This document shows positions 1-8,712 of a stretch of DNA of 64,000 nucleotides, one piece after another. The notes beneath the pieces were generated by a model, which searched no databases, was not told the origin of the DNA, and saw only the letters and a program-made list of their open reading frames with translations. Every line of letters starts with the position of its first letter. The stretch's first letter is position 1. The stretch is from Nannobrachium achirus (Eukaryota; Chordata; Actinopteri; Myctophiformes; Myctophidae): positions 259,501 to 323,500 of the forward strand of contig OY997642.1 in NCBI GenBank assembly GCA_963921795.1, read 5' to 3'. The position numbers were made by a program, and so were the translations under genes.

Positions 1-395
1 GAAAATGTTTTTTTTCTCAAAAAATGTTTTTTCTCAAAAAAAGATTTTTTTCTCAATTTTTTTTTCTCAAAAAACTTTTTTTCTCAATTTTTTTTTTCTC
101 TAAATTTTTTTTTTCTCAATTTTTTTTTTCTCAAAACATTTTTTTCTCAAAAAAACTGTTTTTCTCAATTTTATTTTCTCAAAAAATGTTTTTTTCTCAA
201 ATTTTTTTTTTCTCTAAAAATTTTAAAAAAAAAATCTCAATTTTTTTTTCTCAAAAAAAACATTTTTTCTCAATTTTTTTTTCTCAAATTTTTTTTTCTC
301 AAAAAACTTTTTATTTCTCAAAAAACTTTTTATTTCTCAAAAAACTTTTTTTCTCAAAAAATGTTTTTTTCTCAAAAAAACCATCAGATCGTGGC
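1..395. repeat. T-rich low-complexity tandem repeat
   Basis: Irregular short units made of a T run, CTC and an A run (TTTTTTCTCAAAA type) are repeated about 30 times. The stretch lies in the dvl3 intron downstream of exon 7. The open reading frame through it is an artefact of a stop-poor repeat; no gene is supported. Confidence 0.9.
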
Positions 396-495
396 CACCC
401 TGTACCTCAGGGATTTGTTTTCGACGAATATTTACTCCTATAGACGCAACGCGACGACCTAGAGGGGAGGCCGGCGCAGCCGGCCGACCTTCTAG

Positions 496-805
496 TGCCT
501 AATACATTTGAGGCATTTTTAGAAAAAACATTTTTTTTTTTCAAAATGGCTTCCAACTCGGGAAACTCGGGCTGTGGCAGCCTGGGACTACTGTAATAAC
601 TCGGGAAACTCGGGCCTTGGCAGTCAATGAGTTAACACATATGGTGCCAACCCCGAGTTTCCCGAGTTTGTATTGGTACTAGTGCTGTGCCAACCCCGAG
701 TTTCCCGAGTTTGGGCCGTTTTTTCATTTTTTTTTTTTTTCATTTTTTTTTTCAATTTCTTTTTTTTCAAAAAATGTTTTTGGACCTCCAGAAATGTATT
801 AGGCA
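496..805. mobile_element. Hairpin (foldback/MITE-like) element
   Basis: The ends are exact inverted repeats: TGCCTAATACATTT at 496-509 and its reverse complement at 792-805. Inside, the motif ACTCGGGAAACTCGGG occurs several times on the left half and as its reverse complement on the right half (about 650-715), so the whole 310 bp can fold back. Family not recognised. It lies in the dvl3 intron after exon 7. No coding capacity is seen. Confidence 0.6.
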
Positions 806-809
806 TGAT

Positions 810-1112
810 CGCGATCGCGAAATTGCATGTTTAACCCCCATACCAACCCATTCTTTCAAACATGGCAGCCATGTTTGTTTACATCTGAAGAAAACATAAT
901 GGCTGATAAATCAAGAATGCCTGAACGGATTTCCAAGCGGATTTTTTTGTTTGAAAGCTGTGAACAGCATCTACACACGTGGTGCATCATCTAGGCATGG
1001 GTGTGCACTTTTTTCACACTTGCACAATTACATGGAAGTCTATGGTAACCATGGCAACACGAGACATTGGCCGGAAAAAATCATTGCAACATAAGTGTTA
1101 ATAGATGAATTA
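810..1112. other. dvl3 intron sequence, no gene seen
   Basis: Ordinary intronic sequence with no recognisable exon, RNA gene or mobile-element end. From about 1100 it passes into short AATTAAAGGTTAATAG-type repeats. Confidence 0.5.
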
Positions 1113-1289
1113 AAGGTTAATAATAGATTAATATATTCTTACCCATGTTCAGAGTGACAGTGATGATGTTAATAGATTAATTAAAGGTTAATAGATTAAT
1201 TAAAGGTTGATAGAATAATTAAAGGTTAATAGATTAATTAAAGGTTAATTGATTAATTAAAGGTTAATAATAGATTAATATATTCTTAC
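1113..1289. repeat. Duplicated exon 7 donor region plus TTAATAGATTAATTAAAGG repeats
   Basis: A block of about 58 bp occurs twice, at 1113-1170 and 1260-1317, 147 bp apart. The right copy is the real junction: the last 28 bp of dvl3 exon 7 plus its GTAAG donor and intron start. The left copy carries the same donor (1138-1142) and the same 28 exon bases with one mismatch. Between them are short AT-rich repeats of TTAATAGATTAATTAAAGG type. On the transcript the copy is a decoy donor inside the intron. Confidence 0.85.
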
Positions 1290-1359
1290 CCATGTTCAGA
1301 GTAACAGTGATGATGTTCAGAGACATGGTGGAGTCTGTGATGCTGCTGAACGATGATGA
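1290..1359 (-). CDS. dvl3: dvl3 exon 7 (start of PDZ domain)
   Basis: This 70-bp exon encodes 23 residues plus the first base of the next codon. It includes SSSFSSITDST and LNIITVTLNM, the conserved stretch where the dishevelled PDZ domain begins; the split codon G|.. fits the Glu that follows LNM in the family. The acceptor TTGCAG follows a long UG-repeat tract; the donor is GG|GTAAG. It joins exon 6 in phase 0. The SSSF..I and NIITV residues fit DVL3 better than DVL1 or DVL2 (family knowledge). The rest of PDZ, DEP and the C-terminus must lie left of position 1. Confidence 0.95.
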
Positions 1360-1368
1360 CTGCAACAC

Positions 1369-1385
1369 ACGCACGCACGCACGCA

Positions 1386-1468
<83 letters not shown>
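1369..1468. repeat. (CA)n microsatellite at exon 7 acceptor
   Basis: A CGCA run followed by about 40 CA dinucleotides. On the dvl3 transcript (minus strand) it reads as a UG repeat lying directly upstream of the exon 7 acceptor, in place of a normal polypyrimidine tract. Confidence 0.97.
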
Positions 1469-1471
<3 letters not shown>

Positions 1472-1534
1472 AAAAACTAAGCATTTCAGCAGATGCTTTT
1501 TCAGTGTGAGATCAGAATAAGCAGAGTTTGATCT

Positions 1535-2676
1535 CAGTAAGACTAGTGATATTGATCCATTATATTGATCAGTAAGACTAGTGATATTGATCCATTCTAT
1601 TGATCAGTAAGACTAGTGATATTGATCCATTATATTGATCAGTAAGACAAGTGATATTGATCCATTATATTGACCAGTAAGACTAGTGATATTGATCCAT
1701 TATACTGATCAGTAAGACTAGTGATATTGATCCATTATATTGATCAGTAAGACTAGTGATATTGATCCATTATACTGATCAGTAAGACTAGTGATATTGA
1801 TCCATTATATTGATCAGTAAGACTAGTGATATTGATCCATTCTATTGATCAGTAAGACTAGTGATATTGATCCATTATATTGATCAGTAAGACTAGTGAT
1901 ATTGATCCATTCTACTGATCAGTAAAACTAGTGATATTGATCCATTATATTGGTCAGTAAGACTAGTGATATTGATCCATTCTACTGATCAGTAAAACTA
2001 GTGATATTGATCCATTCTACTGATCAGTAAGACTAGTGATATTGATACATTATATTGACCAGTAAGACTAGTGATATTGATCCATTCTACTGATCAGTAA
2101 GACTAGTGATATTGATCCATTATATTGATCAGTAAGACTAGTGATATTGATCCATTATACTGATCAGTAAGACTAGTGATATTGATCCATTATATTGATC
2201 AGTAAGACTAGTGATATTGATCCATTCTATTGATCAGTAAGACTAGTGATATTGATCCATTATATTGATCAGTAAGACTAGTGATATTGATCCATTCTAC
2301 TGATCAGTAAAACTAGTGATATTGATCCATTATATTGGTCAGTAAGACTAGTGATATTGATCCATTCTACTGATCAGTAAAACTAGTGATATTGATCCAT
2401 TCTACTGATCAGTAAGACTAGTGATATTGATACATTATATTGACCAGTAAGACTAGTGATATTGATCCATTCTACTGATCAGTAAGACTAGTGATATTGA
2501 TCCATTATATTGACCAGTAAGACTAGTGATATTGATCCATTATATTGATCAGTAAGACTAGTGATATTGATACATTATATTGACCAGTAAGACTAGTGAT
2601 ATTGATCCATTATACTGATCAGTAAGACTAATGACATTGATCCATTATATTGGTCAGTAAGATTAGTGATATTGGG
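1535..2676. repeat. 35-bp minisatellite with 385-bp higher-order repeat
   Basis: About 32 copies of a 35-bp unit (AGTAAGACTAGTGATATTGA then TCCAT and a variable 10-base end). The variants are ordered: the 11-unit series starting at 1746 is repeated unit for unit starting at 2131, giving a 385-bp higher-order repeat. It lies in dvl3 intron 6. The edges decay at 2621-2676. Confidence 0.95.
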
Positions 2677-2876
2677 TAAATTCACTATAATCATTTTTGT
2701 TGTCTTAGGAATGCGACTAAAAACGAAATATTATTATTGAACTCAAATCTTCATTGCATGAGTAATCAATGGGGGGGGGGGGGGGTGAACTAATCCTTCC
2801 ATTTCATTCTCATTCTGCTACGGTTGCTGCATGAATGCACCTCAGAGGAGGGTTTAATATACTACATGTAAGTCCT
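2677..2876. other. dvl3 intron 6 sequence with poly-G tract
   Basis: Non-repetitive intron sequence except for a run of about 17 G at 2770-2786. No gene or element end recognised. Confidence 0.5.
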
Positions 2877-2877
2877 T

Positions 2878-2938
<61 letters not shown>

Positions 2939-2956
2939 TGTGTGTGTGTGTGTGTG
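2878..2956. repeat. (TG)n microsatellite beside exon 6 donor
   Basis: About 39 TG units with one interruption. On the dvl3 transcript it reads as a CA repeat that begins four to five bases after the GTGAG donor of exon 6. CA-rich intron starts are known hnRNP L binding sites (established knowledge); an effect here is only inferred. Confidence 0.97.
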
Positions 2957-2963
2957 TTCTCAC

Positions 2964-3054
2964 TCGGTCCATGTTGGAGGTCTTGGGTTTTCGTCTCCTC
3001 CGTCGATGACGTCTCATCAGCCGAGACGAGCTCTGCTCTGTGGAACTGCTGAAC
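2964..3054 (-). CDS. dvl3: dvl3 exon 6 (Ser-rich plus basic region)
   Basis: This 91-bp exon encodes the tail of the Ser/Thr-rich linker (FSSSTEQSSSRL) and the Arg/Lys-rich stretch RRHRRRRRK, residues about 223-252. This basic block precedes PDZ in all dishevelled proteins. It enters in phase 2 (the AG of exon 5 plus G gives Arg) and leaves in phase 0 with donor GTGAG. The acceptor is TTAAAG, with the intron side made of a minisatellite whose copies carry the same junction. The end, KPKTSNMDR, differs from mammalian paralogues. Confidence 0.95.
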
Positions 3055-3395
3055 CTTTAATGGTTAATAACATGATGTTATAATACTGGTCCTTTAATGG
3101 TTAATAACATGTTATAATACTGGTCCTTTAATGGTTAATAACATGATGTTATAATACTGGTCCTTTAATGGTTAATAACATTATGTTATAATACTGATCC
3201 TTTAATGGTTAATAACATGTTATAATACTGATCCTTTAATGGTTAATAACATGTTATAATTGAACCTTTAATGGTTAATAACATTATGTTATAATGGTTA
3301 ATAACATGTTATAATACTGAACCTTTAATGGTTAATAACATGATGTTATAATACTGGTCCTTTAATGGTTAATAACATGTTATAATACTGGTCCT
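3055..3395. repeat. TTAA-rich minisatellite abutting exon 6 acceptor
   Basis: About nine copies of a 32-38-bp unit containing CCTTTAATGGTTAATAACAT and GTTATAATACTG. The array begins at the exon 6 acceptor. Copies near 3260 and 3320 read CTGAACCTTTAATGG, which is the acceptor plus the first six exon bases, so the array seems to be seeded from the splice junction. More units lie at 4022-4073, and inverted units lie at 5824-5849 and 6521-6550. Confidence 0.9.
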
Positions 3396-4021
3396 TTAAC
3401 ACTATGGCAGCCGCGCCTGAACCCCCTGAACAGAGGTACTGCCGAAGAAATAAGCTATTTATTTACAAACATATGTATAAACATGTTTGCCCACATGATA
3501 ACACACGTAATGGAGGGCTCAGTACGAGCGTGTATATTGATCCTAGAGGTCGGCGATCTTACTTTGGCGACGCGGAGGGGAGATCTCTTCCATTCGTTTA
3601 CGTGCGGCGAAACAGCAAAAATAGCGATAGGGAAGCGGTGCCCGAGCGTGATTGAGACCGCGATCCAAGTACAGAAACATAGACGCTTGTAATCCAGCCA
3701 TTTTGGGTGTTGTTGTGGTCGATTGTCTGCTCCGTGGAGGGAGGGAGCAAATGGCCAGGCATGCATGCAGCTAGAATGTAAGTGAACGGCGCGGCCTGCT
3801 GGATGCTACGAGTAGCACACCCACTTCCAGAAAAGGAGTGAGGAGGATGTTAACCATTTCAGATGGCTCCAAAAAGACACAGAGAAGAATGGCGATCATT
3901 TTTTTTTTGGATTATTATCATTTATATCAAAAGTACGGGAATGTACGGGAATAGACGACCGGCGCACTGGGTGGTCCGGACAAGTACGGGCAAGTACGGC
4001 CCGGCTTACAAAGTGTTTTAA
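3396..4021. mobile_element. TTAA-flanked MITE (piggyBac-like)
   Basis: TTAA flanks both ends (3396-3399 and 4018-4021). The termini are imperfect inverted repeats: CACTATGGCAGCCG on the left against CACTTTGTAAGCCG read from the right. The element splits the TTAA-rich minisatellite, which resumes at 4022. The same terminal consensus occurs at 7919-8552. TTAA target sites are typical of piggyBac and Kolobok transposons; piggyBac type is an inference. No transposase is encoded. Confidence 0.65.
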
Positions 4022-4097
4022 TGGTTAATAACATTATGTTACCTTTAATGGTTAATAACATTATGTTATAATACTCTGCTCTGTGGAACTGCTGAAC
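4022..4097. repeat. Minisatellite remnant and decoy exon 6 acceptor
   Basis: Two units of the TTAA-rich minisatellite, then 4074-4097, which is an exact copy of the first 24 bp of dvl3 exon 6 (compare 3031-3054). On the transcript it is preceded by CTTTCAG, so it is a second acceptor-like junction about 1 kb upstream of the real one. Confidence 0.85.
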
Positions 4098-4316
4098 TGA
4101 AAGATTAATTGCCCTTAATTACCAATTCATTTTTGGTCATTTTACTTTTTTCAACCTCGACCCGGAACTGTTAGGAAGCTGGTTGTCATAGCAACAAAAA
4201 GCCATCATTTTTTGCAGTGAAAAATGCCAGCCTTGGAATCAAAATGTATTTTTTCTAGAAAATTAAGCTTCTTTTATGGAGATCAATGGGTTTTTATGGA
4301 GGATGTTCACTTTGCG

Positions 4317-4373
4317 TAGGGTTAGGGTTAGGGTTAGGGTTAGGGCTAACCCTAACCCTAACCTAACCCTAAC
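4317..4373. repeat. Head-to-head interstitial telomere repeat
   Basis: About five TTAGGG units run directly into about four and a half CCCTAA units (turnover at 4346). This is the orientation expected of two chromosome ends joined, or of a small palindromic insertion. The tract is only 57 bp. It lies in dvl3 intron 5. Confidence 0.9.
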
Positions 4374-4458
4374 AAACCACAGACATCAGTGATCACCAGA
4401 GGCTCATCACGTACAGTAAGTCAAAACTAGTTTACGGTATTTTCAGTGAGTTTGAGAG

Positions 4459-5260
4459 TTAACCCTTTCAATGACGAGCTGACATGTCAACGGCAGCATT
4501 AACCCTTTCAATGACGAGCTGACATGTCAACGGCAGCATTAACCCTTTCAATGACGAGCTAGAGTCCACAGAAAAAGGGGGCGTGGAGCGATGTGGGGAG
4601 AAAGTAGCCAGACAGAAAAAGATATGGCTGTGAATGAGGAAGTGAATCTCGTGGTGCATTATGGGAAATGTGTTTTTTTTTTTTTTTCCCTAACCAGCAC
4701 ACAGTATAGCTTTAAGACTTAACAACAGTTCTACTGACAGATTTATTATTTATTTATTAGGGCTGGTGCCAGCAAAAAGCAGCTTACCTTTGCGATGTTA
4801 TAGAAAATTATCTATTGATAATTTTCAAACTAATTCTTTCTACAATACACGCTCATATGTGTACTTGAGCCAAGCTGGCGGCAGAGGGCAGCCTTATGCA
4901 AAGAATTAATGTGAATTGGGCCGCTCCGCTTGCCGTCGTTCAGAGCATAGAAATGCATTTTCTAGAACAGATCCACAGAAAACAGTCAGGAAGTGATTTG
5001 GGACTCCATTATTGTTTACGTGCGGTGGATTTTTGAGAGCAGCGTTACGGGAGATGTTTTTACTATACACACCTGCGAGACCCCTCATCAGCTTACAGTC
5101 ATCAGACGAGGTAAAAAAGAACAAGCCGTATTGGCAGCGAGCTGGGTTCAAAATTGGGGCGAACGGGAACGTCCGAAGCAGTAAAAGAGTTAATATTGTT
5201 ACTGTAAATACAGTTCAGGAAAGGCACCATACGATGTGGGAACGGCATACAAAGAGTTAA
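4459..5260. mobile_element. TTAA-flanked MITE with repeated left end
   Basis: TTAA at 4459-4462 and 5257-5260. The left end CCCTTTCAATGACG resembles CTCTTTGTATGCCG read from the right. The left 42 bp is tandemly repeated about two and a half times (4459-4560). No coding capacity. The classification as one element is an inference; a second TTAA with similar end AAAAGAG occurs at 5190. Confidence 0.45.
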
Positions 5261-5262
5261 GT

Positions 5263-5300
5263 GGAGCTGCAGTGAGAGCGTCTCACCTGCTGGTGGCGTC
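5263..5300. repeat. Distal decoy copy of dvl3 exon 5 donor
   Basis: GAGCGTCTCACCTGCTGGTG and the following GCGTC match the exon 5 end and its GTGAG donor on the minus strand. It is a fifth copy of the junction, 1.3 kb beyond the 100-bp array at 6551-6883, separated from it by two TTAA elements. Confidence 0.85.
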
Positions 5301-5318
5301 CTTTAATGTTATTAACCA

Positions 5319-5823
5319 TTAACACATGGGCTGCTAAGGTTTATAACATTTATAGCTGTTGCTGCTGCCACCATTGACTTACACTTTGTTTTGACGTGCC
5401 TCGCAAGCTTCGTGCGTGTGCACGTGCGTGTCCAGAGAAGATTGAGGAGGATAATCCATTTGTTTACAAACGCTCGCGAAACTAAAATCCAAAAATCGCG
5501 GGAAAATCGCGGTAAAGTGTCGCCGTGAAAACAATCAGCTCTCTGCTTCCCTGGGGCTGTTTTCATGTCATTCTTAGATAAAGCCGTTCTTATGTTTCAA
5601 AGTAGAATCTAAAGCAATGTTAAGTCCTTCCGTGATGTCTTCCCCAGAGGGGCTGCCTGCACTGACTGGGTGACGTAATGACTCAGGTCATTCAAAGGGC
5701 AGCTGCAGGCTCAAAAAGTTAACTGTTTGTTGCCTCGTCTGTGAACGAGATAACTTCCTGTGGCAGGGGGACACCTAGTGGCCTTAACTCGTCCCTGAAC
5801 GAGTTTGGCTCCCCAAGCGTTAA
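5319..5823. mobile_element. TTAA-flanked MITE
   Basis: TTAA at 5319-5322 and 5820-5823. The left end CACATGGGCTGC and the right end (read inward) CGCTTGGGGAGC form a weak terminal inverted repeat. The left flank is CCATTAA, the right flank AGGACCAG, both from the TTAA-rich minisatellite. Non-coding. Confidence 0.5.
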
Positions 5824-5849
5824 AGGACCAGTATTATAACATAATGTTA

Positions 5850-6520
5850 TTAACTCATACAGTGCCGCCGGCCACAAGGGGCGCTAGAGTGCCAGAAATG
5901 TCTCTATAGACCTTCGCTCTAGCTTTCGTCGACACTGTCCCAAGTGCCTTGGGATTTCACTCCAGCCAATGCTATGGGTGACTAGAGGAGGAAGCTAGCT
6001 GACAAGTAGCCAAAATGCTAACCCATTTAGAAGCCCGATCTAAAGCTATTTTAGTCGCAAAAAAACTTTCTCTTTGGGTCTGGGAACACAATCCGGAGAA
6101 AATCCTGTCTAAAGATGTGATTTATTATTGGAGTGGGCGGCGCGATGCGGGTATATGGGGTGTATGGCCGAGTGTTGGCCCGGACCATGGATGGACGTTT
6201 AGACCGAGGCTTCGTTGAGGCCTCCGATTAAATAATTAATTTTATTAAATATCCCGGACTAGTTCGGGATAGGCACCCTGGAATACGTCTCGCCGACAGT
6301 ATAGATTGAGTTTTTTTTGGGGGGCTCTAAACTTTATTTTAAACCATTTTCAATGGAATAAATCGTCGGACCATCTAGCGTCTCTCGTTGGTAAGCGCTG
6401 GACGAGCCGGGACCACCCACATTGCTCCAAGCAGCTCGGGGTAAGTAAAATAGCAAATAAAATATTGTTTTGGATTGAAATAAAGCCAAACTTGTTCGGG
6501 ATAGGCACTTAAAGGGTTAA
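5850..6520. mobile_element. TTAA-flanked MITE
   Basis: TTAA at 5850-5853 and 6517-6520. The left end CTCATACAGTGCC pairs with CCCTTTAAGTGCC read from the right. It is flanked on both sides by inverted units of the same TTAA-rich minisatellite (5824-5849 and 6521-6550), so the insertion into that array is clear. No transposase frame. Confidence 0.6.
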
Positions 6521-6550
6521 CCATTAAAGGATCAGTATTATAACATCAGG

Positions 6551-6883
6551 TTATTAACTGGAGCTGGAGTTTGAGCGTCTCACCTGCTGGTGGCGTCTCG
6601 AAGCCTCCTCTGTATAATATATATCTATATGTATATCTGTATATATAATGTTATTAACTGGAGCTGCAGTTTGAGCGTCTCACCTGCTGGTGGCGTCTCG
6701 AAGCCTCCTCTGTATAATATATATCTATATGTATATCTGTATATATAATGTTATTAACTGGAGCTGGAGTTTGAGCGTCTCACCTGCTGGTGGCGTCTCG
6801 AAGCCTCCTCTGTATAATATATATCTATATGTATATCTGTATATATAATGTTATTAACTGGAGCTGCAGTTTTAGCGTCTCAC
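6551..6883. repeat. 100-bp tandem repeat carrying exon 5 donor copies
   Basis: Exactly 100-bp units start at 6551, 6651, 6751 and 6851 (last partial). Each full unit contains GACGCCACCAGCAG followed by GTGAGACGC on the minus strand, which is the last 14 bases of dvl3 exon 5 and its donor, then a TA-rich segment. The real junction is the fourth copy (6884/6883). The three array copies and the one at 5263-5300 are potential decoy donors in intron 5. Confidence 0.93.
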
Positions 6884-7037
6884 CTGCTGGTGGCGTCGTC
6901 GTCCTCTGAGTCGAAGCAGGAAGTGGACTCCAATTCGCTGCTCATGAAAGACGAACAGCTGTCGTACTCTGCTGGGCCCCGCCCCCCTGCTGGGCTCCGC
7001 CCCCCTGGAGGCCGCGAGTAACCGTTCTGTCTGGAGC
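6884..7037 (-). CDS. dvl3: dvl3 exon 5 (acidic/Ser linker)
   Basis: This 154-bp exon encodes residues about 172-221 of the linker between DIX and PDZ. It contains SSFMSSELESTS followed by the acidic run DSEDDDATSR, a signature of dishevelled. It enters in phase 1 (G from exon 4 plus GC) and leaves in phase 2 (AG before GTGAG). The acceptor chosen, GTGTCCAG, is the only nearby AG that gives the right phase; its upstream pyrimidine content is poor. A Gly/Pro/Arg insert (RPPGGRSPAGG) is specific to this sequence. Confidence 0.92.
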
Positions 7038-7110
7038 CTGGACACATTAGCACGTTAGCATGTAGCCTGTTCTGTCTGGAGCCTGGACACATTAGCACGT
7101 TAGCATTTAG
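7024..7110. repeat. 44-bp duplication across exon 5 acceptor
   Basis: The segment TTCTGTCTGGAGCCTGGACA with the following CATTAGCACGTTAGCAT occurs at 7025 and again 44 bp later at 7069. The unit spans the exon 5 acceptor, so intron 4 ends with two AG acceptors in identical context, each followed by the same first 14 exon bases. Confidence 0.9.
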
Positions 7111-7145
7111 CAACTGACATGGGGAAGTTAGCAGTTGGCGAGTTA

Positions 7146-7169
7146 GCGTACCATGGTCGCTGTGTTTCA
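7146..7169. repeat. Decoy copy of dvl3 exon 4 donor
   Basis: GCGTACC then TGGTCGCTGTGTTTC resembles the real junction at 7247-7270 (GCGTACC then TGCTCGCTGTGTTTC), 101 bp away. On the transcript the GTACGC donor and the exon end ACACAGCGA..A.G are duplicated downstream of the real site. Confidence 0.75.
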
Positions 7170-7252
7170 TATGTGTATGTTTGTAGCACTAGGGTTAACA
7201 TTCACTGTTTCATATGGTTGCAGCGCTACGGTTAGCATTAGCATTAGCGTAC

Positions 7253-7368
7253 CGTGCTCGCTGTGTTTCCGTCGAGGTCTCTCTCTCTCCCTCTCTCTCC
7301 TCTGTGACATCACGGAGCCGCTCTCTGTGGCGTTGTCCAGTGTGTCTCTGCCACTCGCTGCCTTCCCA
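7253..7368 (-). CDS. dvl3: dvl3 exon 4 (linker, Arg/Glu-rich)
   Basis: This 116-bp exon encodes residues about 132-171. After the split His codon (CA|T) it reads [19 protein letters not shown], then an RERERER run and PRRKHSEHG. The D.LDN.TES..V and RRER.RRR pattern is the conserved linker segment of dishevelled. The donor is G|GTACGC; the acceptor GTGCAG lies at the end of a 270-base UG-rich tract. Joining exon 3 in phase 2 and exon 5 in phase 1 is exact. Confidence 0.93.
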
Positions 7369-7612
7369 CTGCACGCACGCACGCACACACACACGCACAC
7401 ACGCACGCACACGCACACACACACGCACACACGCACGCACACGCACACACACACGCACGCACGCACGCACACACGCACATACACACACACGCACGCACAC
7501 ACGCACACACGCACGCACACACACACACACACGCACACACGCGCACACACACACACACGCACACACACACGCACACACGCACACACACACACGCACACGC
7601 ACGCACACACAG

Positions 7613-7643
<31 letters not shown>
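7369..7643. repeat. (CA)n/(CGCA)n microsatellite at exon 4 acceptor
   Basis: About 275 bp of CA and CGCA units. On the dvl3 transcript it is a UG-rich tract ending exactly at the exon 4 acceptor. The overlapping His-Thr and Cys-Val open frames on both strands are artefacts. Confidence 0.97.
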
Positions 7644-7649
<6 letters not shown>

Positions 7650-7918
7650 AATCCTCACCACTACAAAAGGAGTAAATGATCTCTCTTTTTCTTTTCTTTG
7701 TTTTTCTTTTTTTTGGGGGGGTGGGGGTGGGTGGGGTTTATTTGTCTTTACGAACCCATTTAGGCACAACAATGTCATCCCCGTCACAGTGGAAACTGTG
7801 CCTTTGCCTCAGAGTTAGACTTGCTCACGTTTAATCAAACAATGTAACTTTAATTGATTCAGAATGATAACGAGTCAAGCTGAAACAGGCGATTCATTAG
7901 GTGGTTTACAACCAGACT
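7644..7918. other. dvl3 intron 3 sequence, no feature
   Basis: T-rich tract and G run (7678-7738), then ordinary sequence. No exon or element end seen. Confidence 0.5.
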
Positions 7919-8552
7919 TTAACACTTTGCTAGCCGAAATAGAATGGCTGTTGATAGATTAGCTGTGAAAGTTCTATTATTGTATTATGATCTGAGACAT
8001 AATATTATGTTTATAAACATGAGCCCGCCACCCCTCCATCTTGGACCGCGCCGTTGTTTTTTCTTTTCTTTCACTCCCCAGGTTGTTAGCTCACCGTGAT
8101 TATCTGGATCTCCATTGGGATAGAGTGGCAGTTTTGGCCGAGGCATCTTCTCCCCGTGCGTTTCGCGTGCGCGTTCCGTTCACGTAAATGTCGGCTCAAA
8201 TAATCCACGTGTGACTCAAGAGTAGATGTGAGCATTCTCGCTAGCTTAGCCCCCAGCACTCCTGCTATGCGAGCACTAACATCTAAACAGAAAATGAACG
8301 GCTGCAGGGAAGCCTCTGCAAGGAATGGAACTGACGTCACTTCTGCTTCATGTCAGACGAGCCATGCGCTATCGATGGACGAGTGGTGACTAGGGAAGGT
8401 TAGATGATGGCCGATTTTCGGATAAAAATCATTTATTTCGTTTTTAATGACCCAGTACGGTAAAAGACGGCGCGGCTGAGACTCCTTGCCCAGATGTCCG
8501 GTATATTCCGGTTTTAATATTAAGGGGCTCCCCGTGGCTTGCAAAGTGTTAA
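7919..8552. mobile_element. TTAA-flanked MITE (piggyBac-like)
   Basis: TTAA at 7919-7922 and 8549-8552. The inner termini CACTTTGCTAGCC and CACTTTGCAAGCC (read from the right) differ by one base, the clearest terminal inverted repeat of the TTAA group here. The 3396-4021 element belongs to the same family. Non-autonomous. Confidence 0.75.
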
Positions 8553-8712
8553 CACCGAAAACACCATAAAAAGCATGGATTCTTGTCTCTCAGTCACGGT
8601 AAAACTCCCTCAATGTCACACTTACTCTTGTAGACTGGCTTCATTTGATAAAGAAAATCCATTGGTTTGGACCTGTTCCACAGACAAGCCCAGACTTGTT
8701 TCAAAACCATAT

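Noticed and set aside
24..443. 139-codon Phe/Lys-rich frame
   Set aside because: T-rich low-complexity repeat with no domain or homologue.
3404..3766. Small frames on both strands near 3.4-3.8 kb
   Set aside because: They lie inside a TTAA MITE and overlap each other; no domain seen.
7153..7787. His-Thr and Cys-Val repeat proteins around 7.2-7.8 kb
   Set aside because: Translations of a (CA)n tract in different frames; only the dvl3 exon 4 part of one minus-strand frame is real.
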